Shown: positions 15,501 through 24,118, numbered from the stretch's first letter. The stretch: DNA of 45,936 bases from an uncultured Clostridia bacterium (GCA_945787805.1 CALZID010000015.1:1-45936); one strand, 5' to 3'. Made by a program: numbers and translations. Notes: generated by a model from the sequence alone, not told the origin.

Positions 15501-16383
15501 CGTTTGCCAAATGCTTTTGGAATCTCAGCCCAAAACATTCTCCGACCTTTTGCAGATTTCGGGTCTTTCTCACGGTACTGATGTTTGGCTCGGCAATGCT
15601 CAGGAGCTTATTAAAAACGGTACTTGCACAATTTCCGATGTTATCGGTACCCGTGACAGTATTATGACTTATCTTATGCACAAGGGACTTGACTCCGGTC
15701 TTGCATTTAATATTATGGAAAAAACCCGTAAGGGTATGGTTGCAAAATTCGGCTTCCCCGAAGGTGCAGAAGAAGAAATGAGAAAATGCAATGTGCCGGA
15801 ATGGTATATGGAATCTTGCAAAAAGATAAAATATATGTTCCCCAAGGCTCATGCGGCAGCTTATGTTATTGCGGCACTTCGTCTCGGGTGGTACAAAATA
15901 TATAAACCCACAGAATATTACACTGCATTTTTGACTGTCCGCGGCGGTGATTTAGATGCGGTAACCGTGCTTCAAGGTCACGATGCGGTGCGGCGCCGTC
16001 TTGCAGATTTGCGGGGTAATCCAAACGAGAGAAAAGTGCTCACAGCAAAAGAAAAAGACCAATTCACTGCTTTACAGGTTGTCAATGAAATGATGGCTCG
16101 AGGCGTTGAGCTTTTACCCGTTGATATTTATAAATCACGGGCAACCGAATATTTTATTGAAGACGGAAAAATCAGAATGCCGTTCTCGGCTCTTTCGGGT
16201 GTCGGCGAAAATGCCGCAAAAGGATTAGCCGACGGACAGAATGACGGCAAGGGCGCTTTTGTTTCAATTGACGATTATCAAGCAAGAACAGGAGCTTCAA
16301 GTGCGGTTATTACAGCGCTTAGAGAAGTGGGTGCATTTGAAGGTATGCCCGAAACTGCACAAATGAGCTTCTTCGGATTTTGA
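12535..16383 (+). CDS. polC: DNA polymerase III PolC-type alpha subunit lacking the exonuclease insert
   Basis: The 1282-residue PolC has, in order: PolC-type N-terminal domain (about 1-170), OB fold (about 240-340), PHP domain beginning at VELHLHTNMSAMDGM (about 361), zinc-binding CAKCKHSEF and CPNC (about 746-775), catalytic core with PDIDLNFSG (about 799) and a finger/C-terminal region with DVWLGNAQELI. It replicates chromosomal DNA as part of the holoenzyme. Normal PolC (about 1440 residues) has a DEDD-type 3'-5' exonuclease inserted in the PHP domain. Here GVEGYLIDD runs into HIIILVKN with only about 17 residues between, so the insert is absent. PHP metal-ligand candidates (HLH, TDHG, GVE, GSACEAGE, GDVHF) are retained. 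The start has a GGTGTG-type site. This is the last gene of the operon. Confidence 0.95.
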   Translation: MAIVKSLLGEFFDCERNLDIAVADVLGLSISEANKTAKLTIKPYRKIEEQRIKALESELSRAVNVNMTIECDETRTGFHTQYMDLVIEILKSKVYVANGFFKDANYELFDKELKINLKKGGKDILLSVDCDKEIEKIIRGIFGFECTVILSQGEYNAEEAIDMMQKKADEETKRIQAEAIVKERKLEENEFSPEVSYTYTDDDAPPEMNDMGGFLDDMSVDFESEENTDFASLIKYDTLKPIYGGSIRLSHLQQLCDVNLESGAVAVWGDVFGLNVRQTKDGKSNIITFNITDDTYSYGVKVFERVNKCEAFLGALKDGITVVVRGRVNFDKYANEVVIDATAVNTIERKYKQDNAEKKRVELHLHTNMSAMDGMTSADKLVKRALDWGHPAIAITDHGVAQGYPDAMKMGEGKDIKLIYGVEGYLIDDVGNPDTDYKSLPRYHIIILVKNAVGLKNLYKLISLSNVKYFYKRPLMPRSEIIKLREGLIIGSACEAGELYRSIVFNESEERIREIAEFYDYLEIQPNGNNQFMIRSEREEYAHIKTVEDLENINRKIIALADSLGKLVCATGDVHFLDPKDAQFRAILMAGQGFKDADEQAPLYFKTTEEMLEEFSYLGEETAYEVVVENTNKIADMIEQVRPIPKGTYQPSIPGAEDELRKICWDKAKDWYGDPVPEYVADRLNRELDSIIANGFAVLYIIAQKLVWDSEAHGYHVGSRGSVGSSFVATMAGISEVNPLAPHYRCAKCKHSEFFLKGEYGSGFDMPPKNCPNCDIPMVRDGHEIPFETFLGFHGDKAPDIDLNFSGDYQGCAHRYTEELFGRDHVFKAGTIATVADKTAYGFVKKYLEERKKVVTRAEEDRLTKGCTGIKRTTGQHPGGMVVVPNEFDVYDFTAVQFPADDTSSDMETTHFDFHFLHDTILKLDILGHDVPTLYKHLEDMTGIPVMDVDVCDPKIVSLCTSPEALGVTAEDIGWKTGTLSIPEMGTGFVCQMLLESQPKTFSDLLQISGLSHGTDVWLGNAQELIKNGTCTISDVIGTRDSIMTYLMHKGLDSGLAFNIMEKTRKGMVAKFGFPEGAEEEMRKCNVPEWYMESCKKIKYMFPKAHAAAYVIAALRLGWYKIYKPTEYYTAFLTVRGGDLDAVTVLQGHDAVRRRLADLRGNPNERKVLTAKEKDQFTALQVVNEMMARGVELLPVDIYKSRATEYFIEDGKIRMPFSALSGVGENAAKGLADGQNDGKGAFVSIDDYQARTGASSAVITALREVGAFEGMPETAQMSFFGF

Positions 16384-16404
16384 TAAAGTTGTGCAATATA
16401 TTAC

Positions 16405-16441
16405 TTGACGGAATTACTTTATTGTGCTAACATATTAGCAC
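16405..16441 (+). promoter_or_regulatory. his operon promoter with palindromic operator
   Basis: TTGACG at 16405-16410 and TAACAT at 16428-16433 are spaced by 17 bp. A perfect inverted repeat, GTGCTAA-CATA-TTAGCAC, covers 16424-16441 and the whole -10 box. The site is typical for a repressor. A TrpR-family HisR/YerC-type regulator is the leading candidate, because that family is known to control his genes in Firmicutes. I cannot confirm the motif match. Confidence 0.78.
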
Positions 16442-16478
16442 GCTAAAGTAAAACTGCAAAAGAAACAAGGTATTTTTA

Positions 16479-17669
16479 ATGAAAAATTATTCAAAAATTA
16501 CTCCCGAAGGCACAAAAGACTATCTCGCACTTGAATCGAGAGCCATTCGTTGTGCCGAAAAAAGACTTTCCGCTCTTTATAAATCAAAGGGCTATGAGAA
16601 AGTAATGACTCCCACAATTGAATTTTTTGATGTTTTCAATCGTGAAAGCTCGGGTTACAGCCCTGAAAATTTATACAGTCTTACAGATTCATACGGCAGA
16701 CTTTTAGTGCTTCGTCCCGATTCAACGCTTCCAATCGCCCGTCTTGCTTCAACAAGACTTCAAAATGCGGTTTTGCCACTTAGAATTTATTACAATCAAA
16801 GCGTTTTTCTTCGTCAAAAGAATTTGACGGGCAGAAGTGATGAGTCCACACAAAGCGGTATTGAGCTTATGGGTGTTGGCGGAATTCGTGCAGATTTAGA
16901 AGTAATCGCAACAGCGGTTGAAGCAATTGAGAGCTGCACATCGGCAGACTTCAAATTAGAAATCGGCCATGCAGGATTTTTTAAAGACCTTTGCAGTAAT
17001 CTCAATGTAGATGAAGAAACAGTCGGCTCAATTTATGACTGTGTTGAGAGCAGAAACTTTGTTTCTCTTAATAAAATACTTGATAAAATCGGTGAAAACA
17101 GCGTAACGGAATGTATCCGCAATTTGCCGAGATTTTTCGGCGGATTAGATATTATCGAAAAAGCAAAGCAAATAGGCATTGGCCACGAAAGTCTTGAATA
17201 TTTAAAAGAGCTTTACATTCAGCTTGAAAAAATGGGACTTTCAGAGAAGATTATCATAGATTTAAGCCTTGTAAACCGCACAAATTATTACACGGGCATC
17301 ATCTTCAAAGGCTACCTTGACGGAAGCGGAATTTCGGTTGTGTCGGGCGGCCGTTACGACTCTCTTGCGGGGGAATTCGGAAAGGATATGCCGTCAACAG
17401 GCTTCGGCATTGAAACAGGTGCGTTGGCAACCGTAATGATTTCAAGAAACGAAGTCGAAGAAGATATTGTGCCGCAGATTATCGTCTGGGGCGCCGATAA
17501 CTACATAACAAATGCTCTTGAATATTCAAAAACATTGAGAAGTAAAAATATTTTCTGCGAAATATCAAACTTTTCTACTGCCGAAGAAACAATTGAATAT
17601 GCAAAGCAAAAGAATATAAAAACAGTTTGCGTCATTGACAAAAACGGAATGAGCGAGGTGCAGTTATGA
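16479..17669 (+). CDS. hisZ: ATP phosphoribosyltransferase regulatory subunit
   Basis: The 396-residue protein is a paralogue of histidyl-tRNA synthetase: TPEGTKDYLALES at the start, motif-2-like RPDSTLPIARLAS, then YYNQSVFLRQKN, and GGRYDSLAGEFG with TGFGIETG near 300-320. Family members bind short-form HisG and give it allosteric control in the first step of histidine synthesis. The neighbouring short HisG fixes the assignment as HisZ and not HisS. A small C-terminal domain (about residues 330-396) is present. The ribosome-binding site is AAGG. The stop codon overlaps hisG by ATGA. Confidence 0.93.
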   Translation: MKNYSKITPEGTKDYLALESRAIRCAEKRLSALYKSKGYEKVMTPTIEFFDVFNRESSGYSPENLYSLTDSYGRLLVLRPDSTLPIARLASTRLQNAVLPLRIYYNQSVFLRQKNLTGRSDESTQSGIELMGVGGIRADLEVIATAVEAIESCTSADFKLEIGHAGFFKDLCSNLNVDEETVGSIYDCVESRNFVSLNKILDKIGENSVTECIRNLPRFFGGLDIIEKAKQIGIGHESLEYLKELYIQLEKMGLSEKIIIDLSLVNRTNYYTGIIFKGYLDGSGISVVSGGRYDSLAGEFGKDMPSTGFGIETGALATVMISRNEVEEDIVPQIIVWGADNYITNALEYSKTLRSKNIFCEISNFSTAEETIEYAKQKNIKTVCVIDKNGMSEVQL

Positions 17670-18295
17670 GCTTGAGAATAGCGCTCACAAAGGGCAGACT
17701 TGAAAAACAGACGGTTGAACTTTTCGAGAAAATGGGGCTTGACTGCGACGAGCTTATCAACAAAGGCAGACGCCTCATCTTAAAAGTCAATGATTATGAA
17801 GTTGTTCTTGCAAAAGCCGCCGATGTTATAACTTATGTTGAACACGGTGTTTGCGATATCGGCATTGTGGGCAGAGATACCATTGTTGAAAACGGAAAAA
17901 GCTTTTATGAGATGATGGATTTGAATTTGGGCAAATGCGATTTTGCACTTGCAACAAAAAAAGGTACAAACTTTTTTGACGGATTTAACACAAAGCGAAT
18001 TGCATCAAAATATCCCAATGTTACAAAAGCATATTTTGAAGGCAAGGGAATGGATGTTAAGATTATAAAAATCGAAGGCTCTGTTGAGTTGGCACCCCTT
18101 TTAAACCTTGCAGACGGAATCGTTGATATTGTTGAAACCGGTACAACACTTAAAGAAAACGGTCTGGAAGTTGTTGAAAAGATTATGCCGATTTCAGCAA
18201 GAGTTATTGTAAATATGGCAAGTATGAAACTTCGCCGACAAGAAATAGATGAATTTTTAGAAAAATTGGGAAAAGTTATCCCAAAGGGTGAATGA
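17666..18295 (+). CDS. hisG: ATP phosphoribosyltransferase, short form
   Basis: The 209-residue catalytic subunit has IALTKGRLEKQTVELFEKMG at the N terminus, the DIGIVGRDT segment, and the PRPP-binding LADGIVDIVETGTTLKENGL. It joins ATP and PRPP in the committed step of histidine biosynthesis. Its length marks the short form that needs HisZ and lacks the C-terminal histidine-binding domain. It overlaps hisZ by four bases (ATGA) and hisD follows at once. Confidence 0.96.
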   Translation: MSLRIALTKGRLEKQTVELFEKMGLDCDELINKGRRLILKVNDYEVVLAKAADVITYVEHGVCDIGIVGRDTIVENGKSFYEMMDLNLGKCDFALATKKGTNFFDGFNTKRIASKYPNVTKAYFEGKGMDVKIIKIEGSVELAPLLNLADGIVDIVETGTTLKENGLEVVEKIMPISARVIVNMASMKLRRQEIDEFLEKLGKVIPKGE

Positions 18296-18296
18296 T

Positions 18297-19586
18297 ATGA
18301 TAAATACGGTTGTTGCAGACGGAAAAAATGAAGAAGCTTTAATTGCGGCTCTTAAAGAGAGAAGCGGTGAAGTTGACAAAAAAGTAACTGCTGCGGTTAC
18401 TGAAATTTTAGAAAATGTAAAACTTAACGGTGACAAAGCAGTTAGGGAATACACAATAAAATTTGACGGTAAAGCACCTGAAAACACAGAAATCTCAAAG
18501 GAAGAAATCGAGAAATCCATTGAGAATTGCGATGAGTTTTTTGTAAAAGCTCTTATGGACGCTGCCGAAAATATTCGTGATTTTCACGCCCGTCAAAAAC
18601 AGCAAAGCTGGCTCACACCCAAAGAAAACGGTGTTATTATGGGCCAGCGTGTTCGCGGACTTGAAAGAGTGGGTATTTATGTGCCCGGCGGTACTGCGGC
18701 TTATCCGTCAAGTGTGCTTATGAATGCAATCCCGGCAAAAATCGCAGGGGTTAAAGAAATTATTATGGTAACTCCCCCTGCAAAAGACGGAAAACCCAAT
18801 CCCGATATTCTTGCTGCCGCAAAAATCGCAGGAGTTGACAGAGTATTTTTAATGGGCGGTGCACAGGCGGTTGCGGCGCTTGCTTTTGGTACGGAAACTG
18901 TGCCGAAAGTTGATAAAATTGTGGGACCGGGCAACATTTTCGTTGCCACCGCAAAGAAGCTTTTATACGGTACTGTTGATATTGATATGGTTGCAGGGCC
19001 AAGTGAAATTTTAATTGTTGCAGATGACAGTGCAAACCCGAAATTCTTAGCGGCTGACCTTATGAGCCAGGCAGAGCACGATGTGTTGGCTTCTTCAATT
19101 CTTATTACAACAAGCAAAAAAATCGCAGAAGAAACAAAAAAGGAGTTAGCCCGTCAGTGCGCAACTCTTTCCCGTAAAGAAATAATAGAAAAATCCCTTA
19201 AAGATTTCGGCGCAATTATTGTTTGCGATTCAATGGATAAGGCTGTTGATTTTGCTAACAGATTAGCACCCGAGCACCTTGAAATGTGTGTCGAAAATTC
19301 GCTCGATTATATCGGCAGAATGGATAATGCGGGCAGTGTGTTCCTTGGAAATTATTCACCCGAGCCCTTGGGTGACTATTTTGCAGGGCCCAACCATGTG
19401 CTCCCCACAAGCGGTACAGCGAGATTTTTCTCACCGCTTTCAGTTGACAGTTTTATTAAAAAATCAAGTTTTATTTATTATACAGAAGAAGCGCTTCGTG
19501 ACTGCAAAGACAAGGTTGTTTCCCTTGCAGAAACCGAGGGCTTGACTGCTCACGCAAACTCAATTAAGGTTAGATTTGAGGACTAA
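18297..19586 (+). CDS. hisD: Histidinol dehydrogenase
   Basis: The 429-residue NAD-dependent enzyme carries out the last two steps, L-histidinol to L-histidine. Visible motifs are GLERVGIYVPGGTAAYPSS, VGPGNIFVATAKKLLYG, DMVAGPSEILI, QAEHDVLASS (Gln/His metal ligands), LAPEHLE and AGPNHVLPTSGTARF. The ATG at 18297 is preferred over a GTG at 18288, because AAGGGTGA lies just before the ATG and overlaps the GTG. With the ATG start it begins one base after the hisG stop. Confidence 0.96.
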   Translation: MINTVVADGKNEEALIAALKERSGEVDKKVTAAVTEILENVKLNGDKAVREYTIKFDGKAPENTEISKEEIEKSIENCDEFFVKALMDAAENIRDFHARQKQQSWLTPKENGVIMGQRVRGLERVGIYVPGGTAAYPSSVLMNAIPAKIAGVKEIIMVTPPAKDGKPNPDILAAAKIAGVDRVFLMGGAQAVAALAFGTETVPKVDKIVGPGNIFVATAKKLLYGTVDIDMVAGPSEILIVADDSANPKFLAADLMSQAEHDVLASSILITTSKKIAEETKKELARQCATLSRKEIIEKSLKDFGAIIVCDSMDKAVDFANRLAPEHLEMCVENSLDYIGRMDNAGSVFLGNYSPEPLGDYFAGPNHVLPTSGTARFFSPLSVDSFIKKSSFIYYTEEALRDCKDKVVSLAETEGLTAHANSIKVRFED

Positions 19587-19588
19587 AA

Positions 19589-20641
19589 ATGTTTCAGCTT
19601 AACGAAAAAGTAAAAAACTTAACACCCTATGAGCCAATCAGCGGTACTTATGAAATCCGTCTTGACGCCAACGAGTCATTTTTAACAGTTCCCGAAGAAA
19701 TCGAGAATGAAATGGTTTTAGCACTTAAAAATGTTGCTCTTAACTGTTACCCTGACCCCATGGCAACAAAACTTATAAAAGGTTTTGCAGACTATTTTGA
19801 TGTAGATGCAAACTGTGTAACGGCAGGTAACGGTTCCGATGAAATCATTTCGGTTATAATGAACGCATTTTTGCAAAAAGGGGATAAAATTTTAACTCTT
19901 GAACCCGATTTTTCAATGTATCGTTTCTATGCTGAAATCGCAGAGTGTGAAAGTGTAAAATATCAAAAGAATGATAATCTTGATGTAAATATTGACGATG
20001 TAATCGCACTTGCCAATAGTGAAAATGTCAGAATTATTATCTTCTCAAACCCTTGTAACCCTACATCAAGAATTGTTACAAGAGAAGAAGTGAGAAAGCT
20101 TATAACAAGTGTGGATTCTCTTGTTGTCCTTGACGAAGCATATATGGATTTTGCAGACGAGAGTCTGCTTTCTGAATTTCAAAATTACGACAATTTGATT
20201 ATTTTGAAAACTTGCTCAAAGGCATTGGGCTCAGCGGCGTTAAGACTGGGCTTTGCGGTTGCCGATAAGACTTTAACCAATGTAATTCGTGCGGTGAAAT
20301 CACCCTATAATGTGAATTCGGTTTCGCAAGCTTTGGGTGAAGTTATTTTCTCACACCCCGATTACATTGATTATTGCATTAAAACAGTTGTTGAATCAAG
20401 AAAAGAGTTGTATAATAAAATTCTTGAAATCAATAGCGATAAAATCGAAAAGGTTTATGAAACAAATACAAACTTTGTATTTTTAAAAGTGAAAAACGCA
20501 AAGGATGTATTTGAAAAAATGAAAGAAAACAGCATTATCATTCGCAATATGGGTGATTATTTGAGAATTACCGCAGGTACAAAAGAAGAAAACGAAAAAA
20601 TGCTTGAAGCTTTCAAAAAAGTGTTGGAGGAATTAGAATGA
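19589..20641 (+). CDS. hisC: Histidinol-phosphate aminotransferase
   Basis: The 350-residue PLP enzyme of fold type I has RLDANESF at the N terminus, GNGSDEIISVIM around 80-91, NPCNPTSRIVT, LDEAYMDF and the Schiff-base lysine in LKTCSKALGSAALRLGF. It transaminates imidazole-acetol phosphate to histidinol phosphate. TGAGGA before the ATG is the ribosome-binding site. The stop overlaps hisB (ATGA). Confidence 0.95.
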   Translation: MFQLNEKVKNLTPYEPISGTYEIRLDANESFLTVPEEIENEMVLALKNVALNCYPDPMATKLIKGFADYFDVDANCVTAGNGSDEIISVIMNAFLQKGDKILTLEPDFSMYRFYAEIAECESVKYQKNDNLDVNIDDVIALANSENVRIIIFSNPCNPTSRIVTREEVRKLITSVDSLVVLDEAYMDFADESLLSEFQNYDNLIILKTCSKALGSAALRLGFAVADKTLTNVIRAVKSPYNVNSVSQALGEVIFSHPDYIDYCIKTVVESRKELYNKILEINSDKIEKVYETNTNFVFLKVKNAKDVFEKMKENSIIIRNMGDYLRITAGTKEENEKMLEAFKKVLEELE

Positions 20642-21210
20642 GAACTGCAACAATTGAGAGAAAAACTAAAGAAACCGATATAAATTTAACTCTCTGTCTT
20701 GACGGCGGAGAAGTACATGTAAACACAGGCATCGGTTTTTTTGACCACATGCTCACAGCCTTTGCAACTCACGGGGGATTCGGTCTTCAAGTTACATGCA
20801 AGGGTGATTTAGAAGTTGATTGTCACCACACGGTTGAAGATGTGGGAATAGTGCTGGGCAAAGCACTTTATGAGTGCTTGGGAGATAAATCCAACATTGT
20901 TCGATACGGCAGTTTTTTTGTGCCCATGGATGAAGCATTGGGCTTTTGTGCAGTGGATATTTGCAACCGTGAATATCTCGTTTTTGAAGCATATTTCCCC
21001 CAGGAAAAGTGCGGTGACTTTGACTCTTGTATGTGTGTTGAATTTTTTCGTGCTGTTGCAGATAATGCAAGAATAACATTGCATCTTCGTGCCCCTTACG
21101 GGGATAATTCTCACCATATCGCAGAAGCAATTTTCAAGGCATTCGGTCATGCCATGAGCATTGCAACGAAAACCGCCGACAAAACTCTCTCTACAAAGGG
21201 GACTCTTTAA
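20638..21210 (+). CDS. hisB: Imidazoleglycerol-phosphate dehydratase
   Basis: The 190-residue single-function HisB has the two metal-site motifs GIGFFDHMLTAFATHGGF and DCHHTVEDVGIVLGKAL, then the second copies FFRAVADNARITLH and SHHIAEAIFKAFGHAM. It dehydrates imidazole-glycerol phosphate, the product of HisHF. No HisN-type phosphatase domain is attached. The start overlaps the hisC stop, and hisA follows after 3 bases. Confidence 0.97.
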   Translation: MRTATIERKTKETDINLTLCLDGGEVHVNTGIGFFDHMLTAFATHGGFGLQVTCKGDLEVDCHHTVEDVGIVLGKALYECLGDKSNIVRYGSFFVPMDEALGFCAVDICNREYLVFEAYFPQEKCGDFDSCMCVEFFRAVADNARITLHLRAPYGDNSHHIAEAIFKAFGHAMSIATKTADKTLSTKGTL

Positions 21211-21213
21211 CAG

Positions 21214-21927
21214 ATGATTATTTTTCCTGCAATAGACATAAAAGATAAAGAATGTGTGCGGCTTTATAAGGGCGATTTCGCCACAGCGGGCAAGGTTGCA
21301 GATTCATATATGGAAACTGCTTTGAGCTTTAAAAAAGCAGGTGCAGAGTGGATTCACATGGTTGACCTTAACGGTGCTCTTGACGGTGTTCGCATAAATT
21401 CGGAAATATTTCTCGATGTGGCAAAAAACAGCGGACTCAAAGTTGAAGTCGGTGGCGGAATTCGCACGATGAACGATGTTGATTTCTATATACAGAACGG
21501 TATTGAGCGTGTTATAATCGGCTCGGCGGCACTTAAAAATCCACAGCTTGTAAAAGAAGCATGTAGAGAATTCGGCGACAAAATTGCGGTTGGAATTGAT
21601 GCTAAAAACGAAATGGTTGCAACAGAAGGCTGGACGGAGAAAAGCGACACGCACTATATCGACCTTGCAAAGAGAATGGAAGATTTTGGCGTAAAGTATA
21701 TTATCTTTACAGACATTGACTGTGACGGAATGCTTTCAGGACCGAATCTTGAACAACTCATAAAACTTAACAACGCAGTTTCTTGCAGTATCACTGCAAG
21801 CGGCGGAATTAAAGATATTCAAAACATAACAGACCTTAAAAATGCAAATATGTACGGTGCAATATGCGGCCGCTCAATTTACAGCGGAACATTAAATCTC
21901 AGTGACGCAATCAGGGAGGCAAAATAA
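21214..21927 (+). CDS. hisA: ProFAR isomerase
   Basis: The 237-residue TIM barrel has [19 protein letters not shown] (first catalytic Asp), [25 protein letters not shown], and [14 protein letters not shown] with the second catalytic Asp. These distinguish HisA from its paralogue HisF. In most Clostridia hisH precedes and hisF follows hisA. Here hisB, hisA and hisI are directly adjacent, so both subunits of imidazole-glycerol-phosphate synthase are missing from the operon. Confidence 0.94.
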   Translation: MIIFPAIDIKDKECVRLYKGDFATAGKVADSYMETALSFKKAGAEWIHMVDLNGALDGVRINSEIFLDVAKNSGLKVEVGGGIRTMNDVDFYIQNGIERVIIGSAALKNPQLVKEACREFGDKIAVGIDAKNEMVATEGWTEKSDTHYIDLAKRMEDFGVKYIIFTDIDCDGMLSGPNLEQLIKLNNAVSCSITASGGIKDIQNITDLKNANMYGAICGRSIYSGTLNLSDAIREAK

Positions 21928-21928
21928 A

Positions 21929-22243
21929 ATGAACCTTGATAAATACTTCGTAAAAGCAGAGTTAATTCCTGCAATTATTCAAGAAGAAAGCACGGGAGAA
22001 GTTTTAATGCTTGCATATATGAATAAAGAGTCCATGGCAAAAACTCTTGAAACAGGCTACACTTGGTTTTGGAGCCGCTCCCGACAGGAGTTGTGGAATA
22101 AGGGCGCAACTTCGGGGCATCTTCAAAAGGTTATTTCTATCCACGGAGATTGTGATGACGATACATTACTAATAAAGGTTGAGCAAACGGGTCCCGCTTG
22201 TCACACAGGCAGTAAATCTTGTTTCTTCAATAAAATCAAATAG
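21929..22243 (+). CDS. hisI: Phosphoribosyl-AMP cyclohydrolase
   Basis: The 104-residue HisI domain has [32 protein letters not shown] and the metal-site [20 protein letters not shown]. It opens the adenine ring in the third step of the pathway. The ATG at 21929 follows a strong AGGGAGG; an in-frame GTG at 21902 lies inside hisA and has no such site. It is separate from hisE, not fused. Confidence 0.96.
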   Translation: MNLDKYFVKAELIPAIIQEESTGEVLMLAYMNKESMAKTLETGYTWFWSRSRQELWNKGATSGHLQKVISIHGDCDDDTLLIKVEQTGPACHTGSKSCFFNKIK

Positions 22244-22253
22244 GGTGAATAAA

Positions 22254-22580
22254 ATGAATGATACATTAACAAATCTTTATGAAACAATTCTCGAAAGAAA
22301 AGCAAATCAGCAAGAAGGCTCATACACTTGCTATCTTTTTGAAAAAGGACTTGACAAAATTCTCAAAAAAGTCGGTGAAGAATGCTCCGAAACTATTATC
22401 GCCGCAAAAAACGGTAACAAAGAAGATACCGTCGGCGAAATCAGTGACCTTATTTTCCATCTTTTTGTTATGATGGCGAACGAAGGCATTGCCGTTGAAG
22501 ATGTTATGGCAGAGCTCGATAAGAGAAGCAATAAAACAGGAAATCTCAAAACATTTCATCAAGTTGATAAAAATTCATAA
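22254..22580 (+). CDS. hisE: Phosphoribosyl-ATP pyrophosphatase
   Basis: The 108-residue HisE has the all-helical MazG-like fold with KKVGEECSETIIAAKNGNKE and GEISDLIFHLFVMM carrying the acidic Mg-binding residues. It hydrolyses PR-ATP to PR-AMP and diphosphate. AGGGTGAATAAA gives the start at 22254. It is the last his gene of the operon. A peptidase gene follows within 20 bases with no terminator between. Confidence 0.95.
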   Translation: MNDTLTNLYETILERKANQQEGSYTCYLFEKGLDKILKKVGEECSETIIAAKNGNKEDTVGEISDLIFHLFVMMANEGIAVEDVMAELDKRSNKTGNLKTFHQVDKNS

Positions 22581-22599
22581 CAGTTAAGGAGAAGCAGAT

Positions 22600-24066
22600 A
22601 TGAAAATTTTATGGATTATTTTAGGCCTTTTAGGACTTTTCATCGTGATTACACTTATTCGTGCAATCTTTTTTAAAGAGAAGAAAAACGGTAATGTTAA
22701 GCTTGAGCCTGAAAAGGTAAACCTTGAAAAGTATTGTAAGGATTTAAGTGATGCAATTCAAATTAAGACAATTTCTAACTATGACAGAGAGCTTGTCGAT
22801 TGGAATGAATTCGACAAATTCCACGCATTTTTAGAAGAAAGATTCCCGCTTGTACATAAAACAATGAGCAAAACCGTTGTGGGCGATGCAAGCCTTGTTT
22901 TTGAATGGAAAGGCAGTGACGAAAGTCTTGACGGTATCGCTATGCTTGCGCACCAAGATGTTGTGCCCATTACGGCGGGTACAGAAAATGACTGGGAGCA
23001 CGAGCCGTTCAGCGGTTACAATGACGGTGAATTTATCTGGGGCAGAGGCGCTATGGATATGAAAAACCACCTTATCGCCGTTATGGAATGTATGGAAGAA
23101 TTGATTGCAGAGGGCTATCAGCCCAAGCGCTCGGTTTTCATTTGTCTCGGTCATAATGAAGAAGTTGTTGCTGCTCCCGATAACGGAGCAAAGCAGATTG
23201 CTGCATATCTTAAAGACAAGGGCGTGCACCTTGAAGCAGTCCTTGACGAAGGCGGTGCAATTCTTCCCGTTAAACTGGGCAAACTTCTCGACATAAATCT
23301 TACAGGTGTGGGCATCGCAGAAAAAGGCAGCGTCAATTATAAAGTCAGCGTAAATGCAAAGGGCGGACATTCATCACAACCCCCAAAGCATACTGCTGTG
23401 GGTAAGCTTGCAGATGTTATTAAGGATATTGAAAATCATCAGTTCAAGGCAACAATGCCCGATTATCTTAAACAACTCATTAAGAGAGTCGGTATGAATG
23501 CAGGATATCCTTTGAGAGTTGTGCTTGTTAATGCGCCAATTTTAAGACCGCTCATTCTTGCAATTATGAAAAGAATTCCTGCGGCGGCATCTCTTGTTCG
23601 CACCTGTACAGCAGTTACTATGGCAGAAGGCAGTCCGCAGTTTAACATTTTGCCGCAGAAAGCAAGCGTAACCATAAATTTCCGCACAATGCCCGGTGTT
23701 ACAATCAAAGATGTTGAAAATCACATTCGTGACAGTGTAAAGAATAAAGATATTGAACTTGAATTTCTCACAGGTAAGGAGTCTTCAATTCTCTCACCCA
23801 CCGATTCAAAGGCATTTAAAACAATTAAGGAATTAAGCGAAGCACAAAACAGTAAAAACCTTGTTACTCCATTCTTGGTAATGGGTGCAACAGACGCATA
23901 TAACTATGAGCCTGTTTGCGAGAATATCTACCGCTTTGCCCCCTTTGTTGCAGATACAAAGCTTCTTCTCTGCACTCACGGTACAAACGAAAGAATTCCC
24001 ATTTCTTGCTGTGAAGATGCAATTGCATTCTTTAAGCGTTACATCCGTCGAATGACAAAAGATTGA
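22600..24066 (+). CDS. M20 family metallopeptidase, membrane-anchored (PM20D1/CPS1-like)
   Basis: The 488-residue protein begins with a hydrophobic anchor (about residues 2-26) followed by a Lys-rich stretch. The M20 catalytic domain has MLAHQDVVP (metal His and Asp), WGRGAMDMKNHL (bridging Asp), and GHNEEVV (catalytic and metal Glu). The late metal His is probably the one in LLCTHGTNERIP. The order and the closing HGTNE motif fit the carboxypeptidase S/PM20D1 branch, which hydrolyses dipeptides or N-acyl amino acids. It shares the his transcript and ends at a strong terminator. A direct role in histidine supply, such as cleaving His-containing peptides, is only a guess. Confidence 0.9.
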   Translation: MKILWIILGLLGLFIVITLIRAIFFKEKKNGNVKLEPEKVNLEKYCKDLSDAIQIKTISNYDRELVDWNEFDKFHAFLEERFPLVHKTMSKTVVGDASLVFEWKGSDESLDGIAMLAHQDVVPITAGTENDWEHEPFSGYNDGEFIWGRGAMDMKNHLIAVMECMEELIAEGYQPKRSVFICLGHNEEVVAAPDNGAKQIAAYLKDKGVHLEAVLDEGGAILPVKLGKLLDINLTGVGIAEKGSVNYKVSVNAKGGHSSQPPKHTAVGKLADVIKDIENHQFKATMPDYLKQLIKRVGMNAGYPLRVVLVNAPILRPLILAIMKRIPAAASLVRTCTAVTMAEGSPQFNILPQKASVTINFRTMPGVTIKDVENHIRDSVKNKDIELEFLTGKESSILSPTDSKAFKTIKELSEAQNSKNLVTPFLVMGATDAYNYEPVCENIYRFAPFVADTKLLLCTHGTNERIPISCCEDAIAFFKRYIRRMTKD

Positions 24067-24076
24067 AATTAAGAAC

Positions 24077-24109
24077 AAATAAAGCCACCCGAATTGGGTG
24101 GCTTTATTT
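24077..24109. terminator. Bidirectional terminator between the his operon and uxaC
   Basis: A perfect 14-bp stem AAATAAAGCCACCC / GGGTGGCTTTATTT with loop GAATT lies between convergent genes. The A/T-rich base can act on either strand. Confidence 0.92.
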
Positions 24110-24118
24110 GTCTATATC

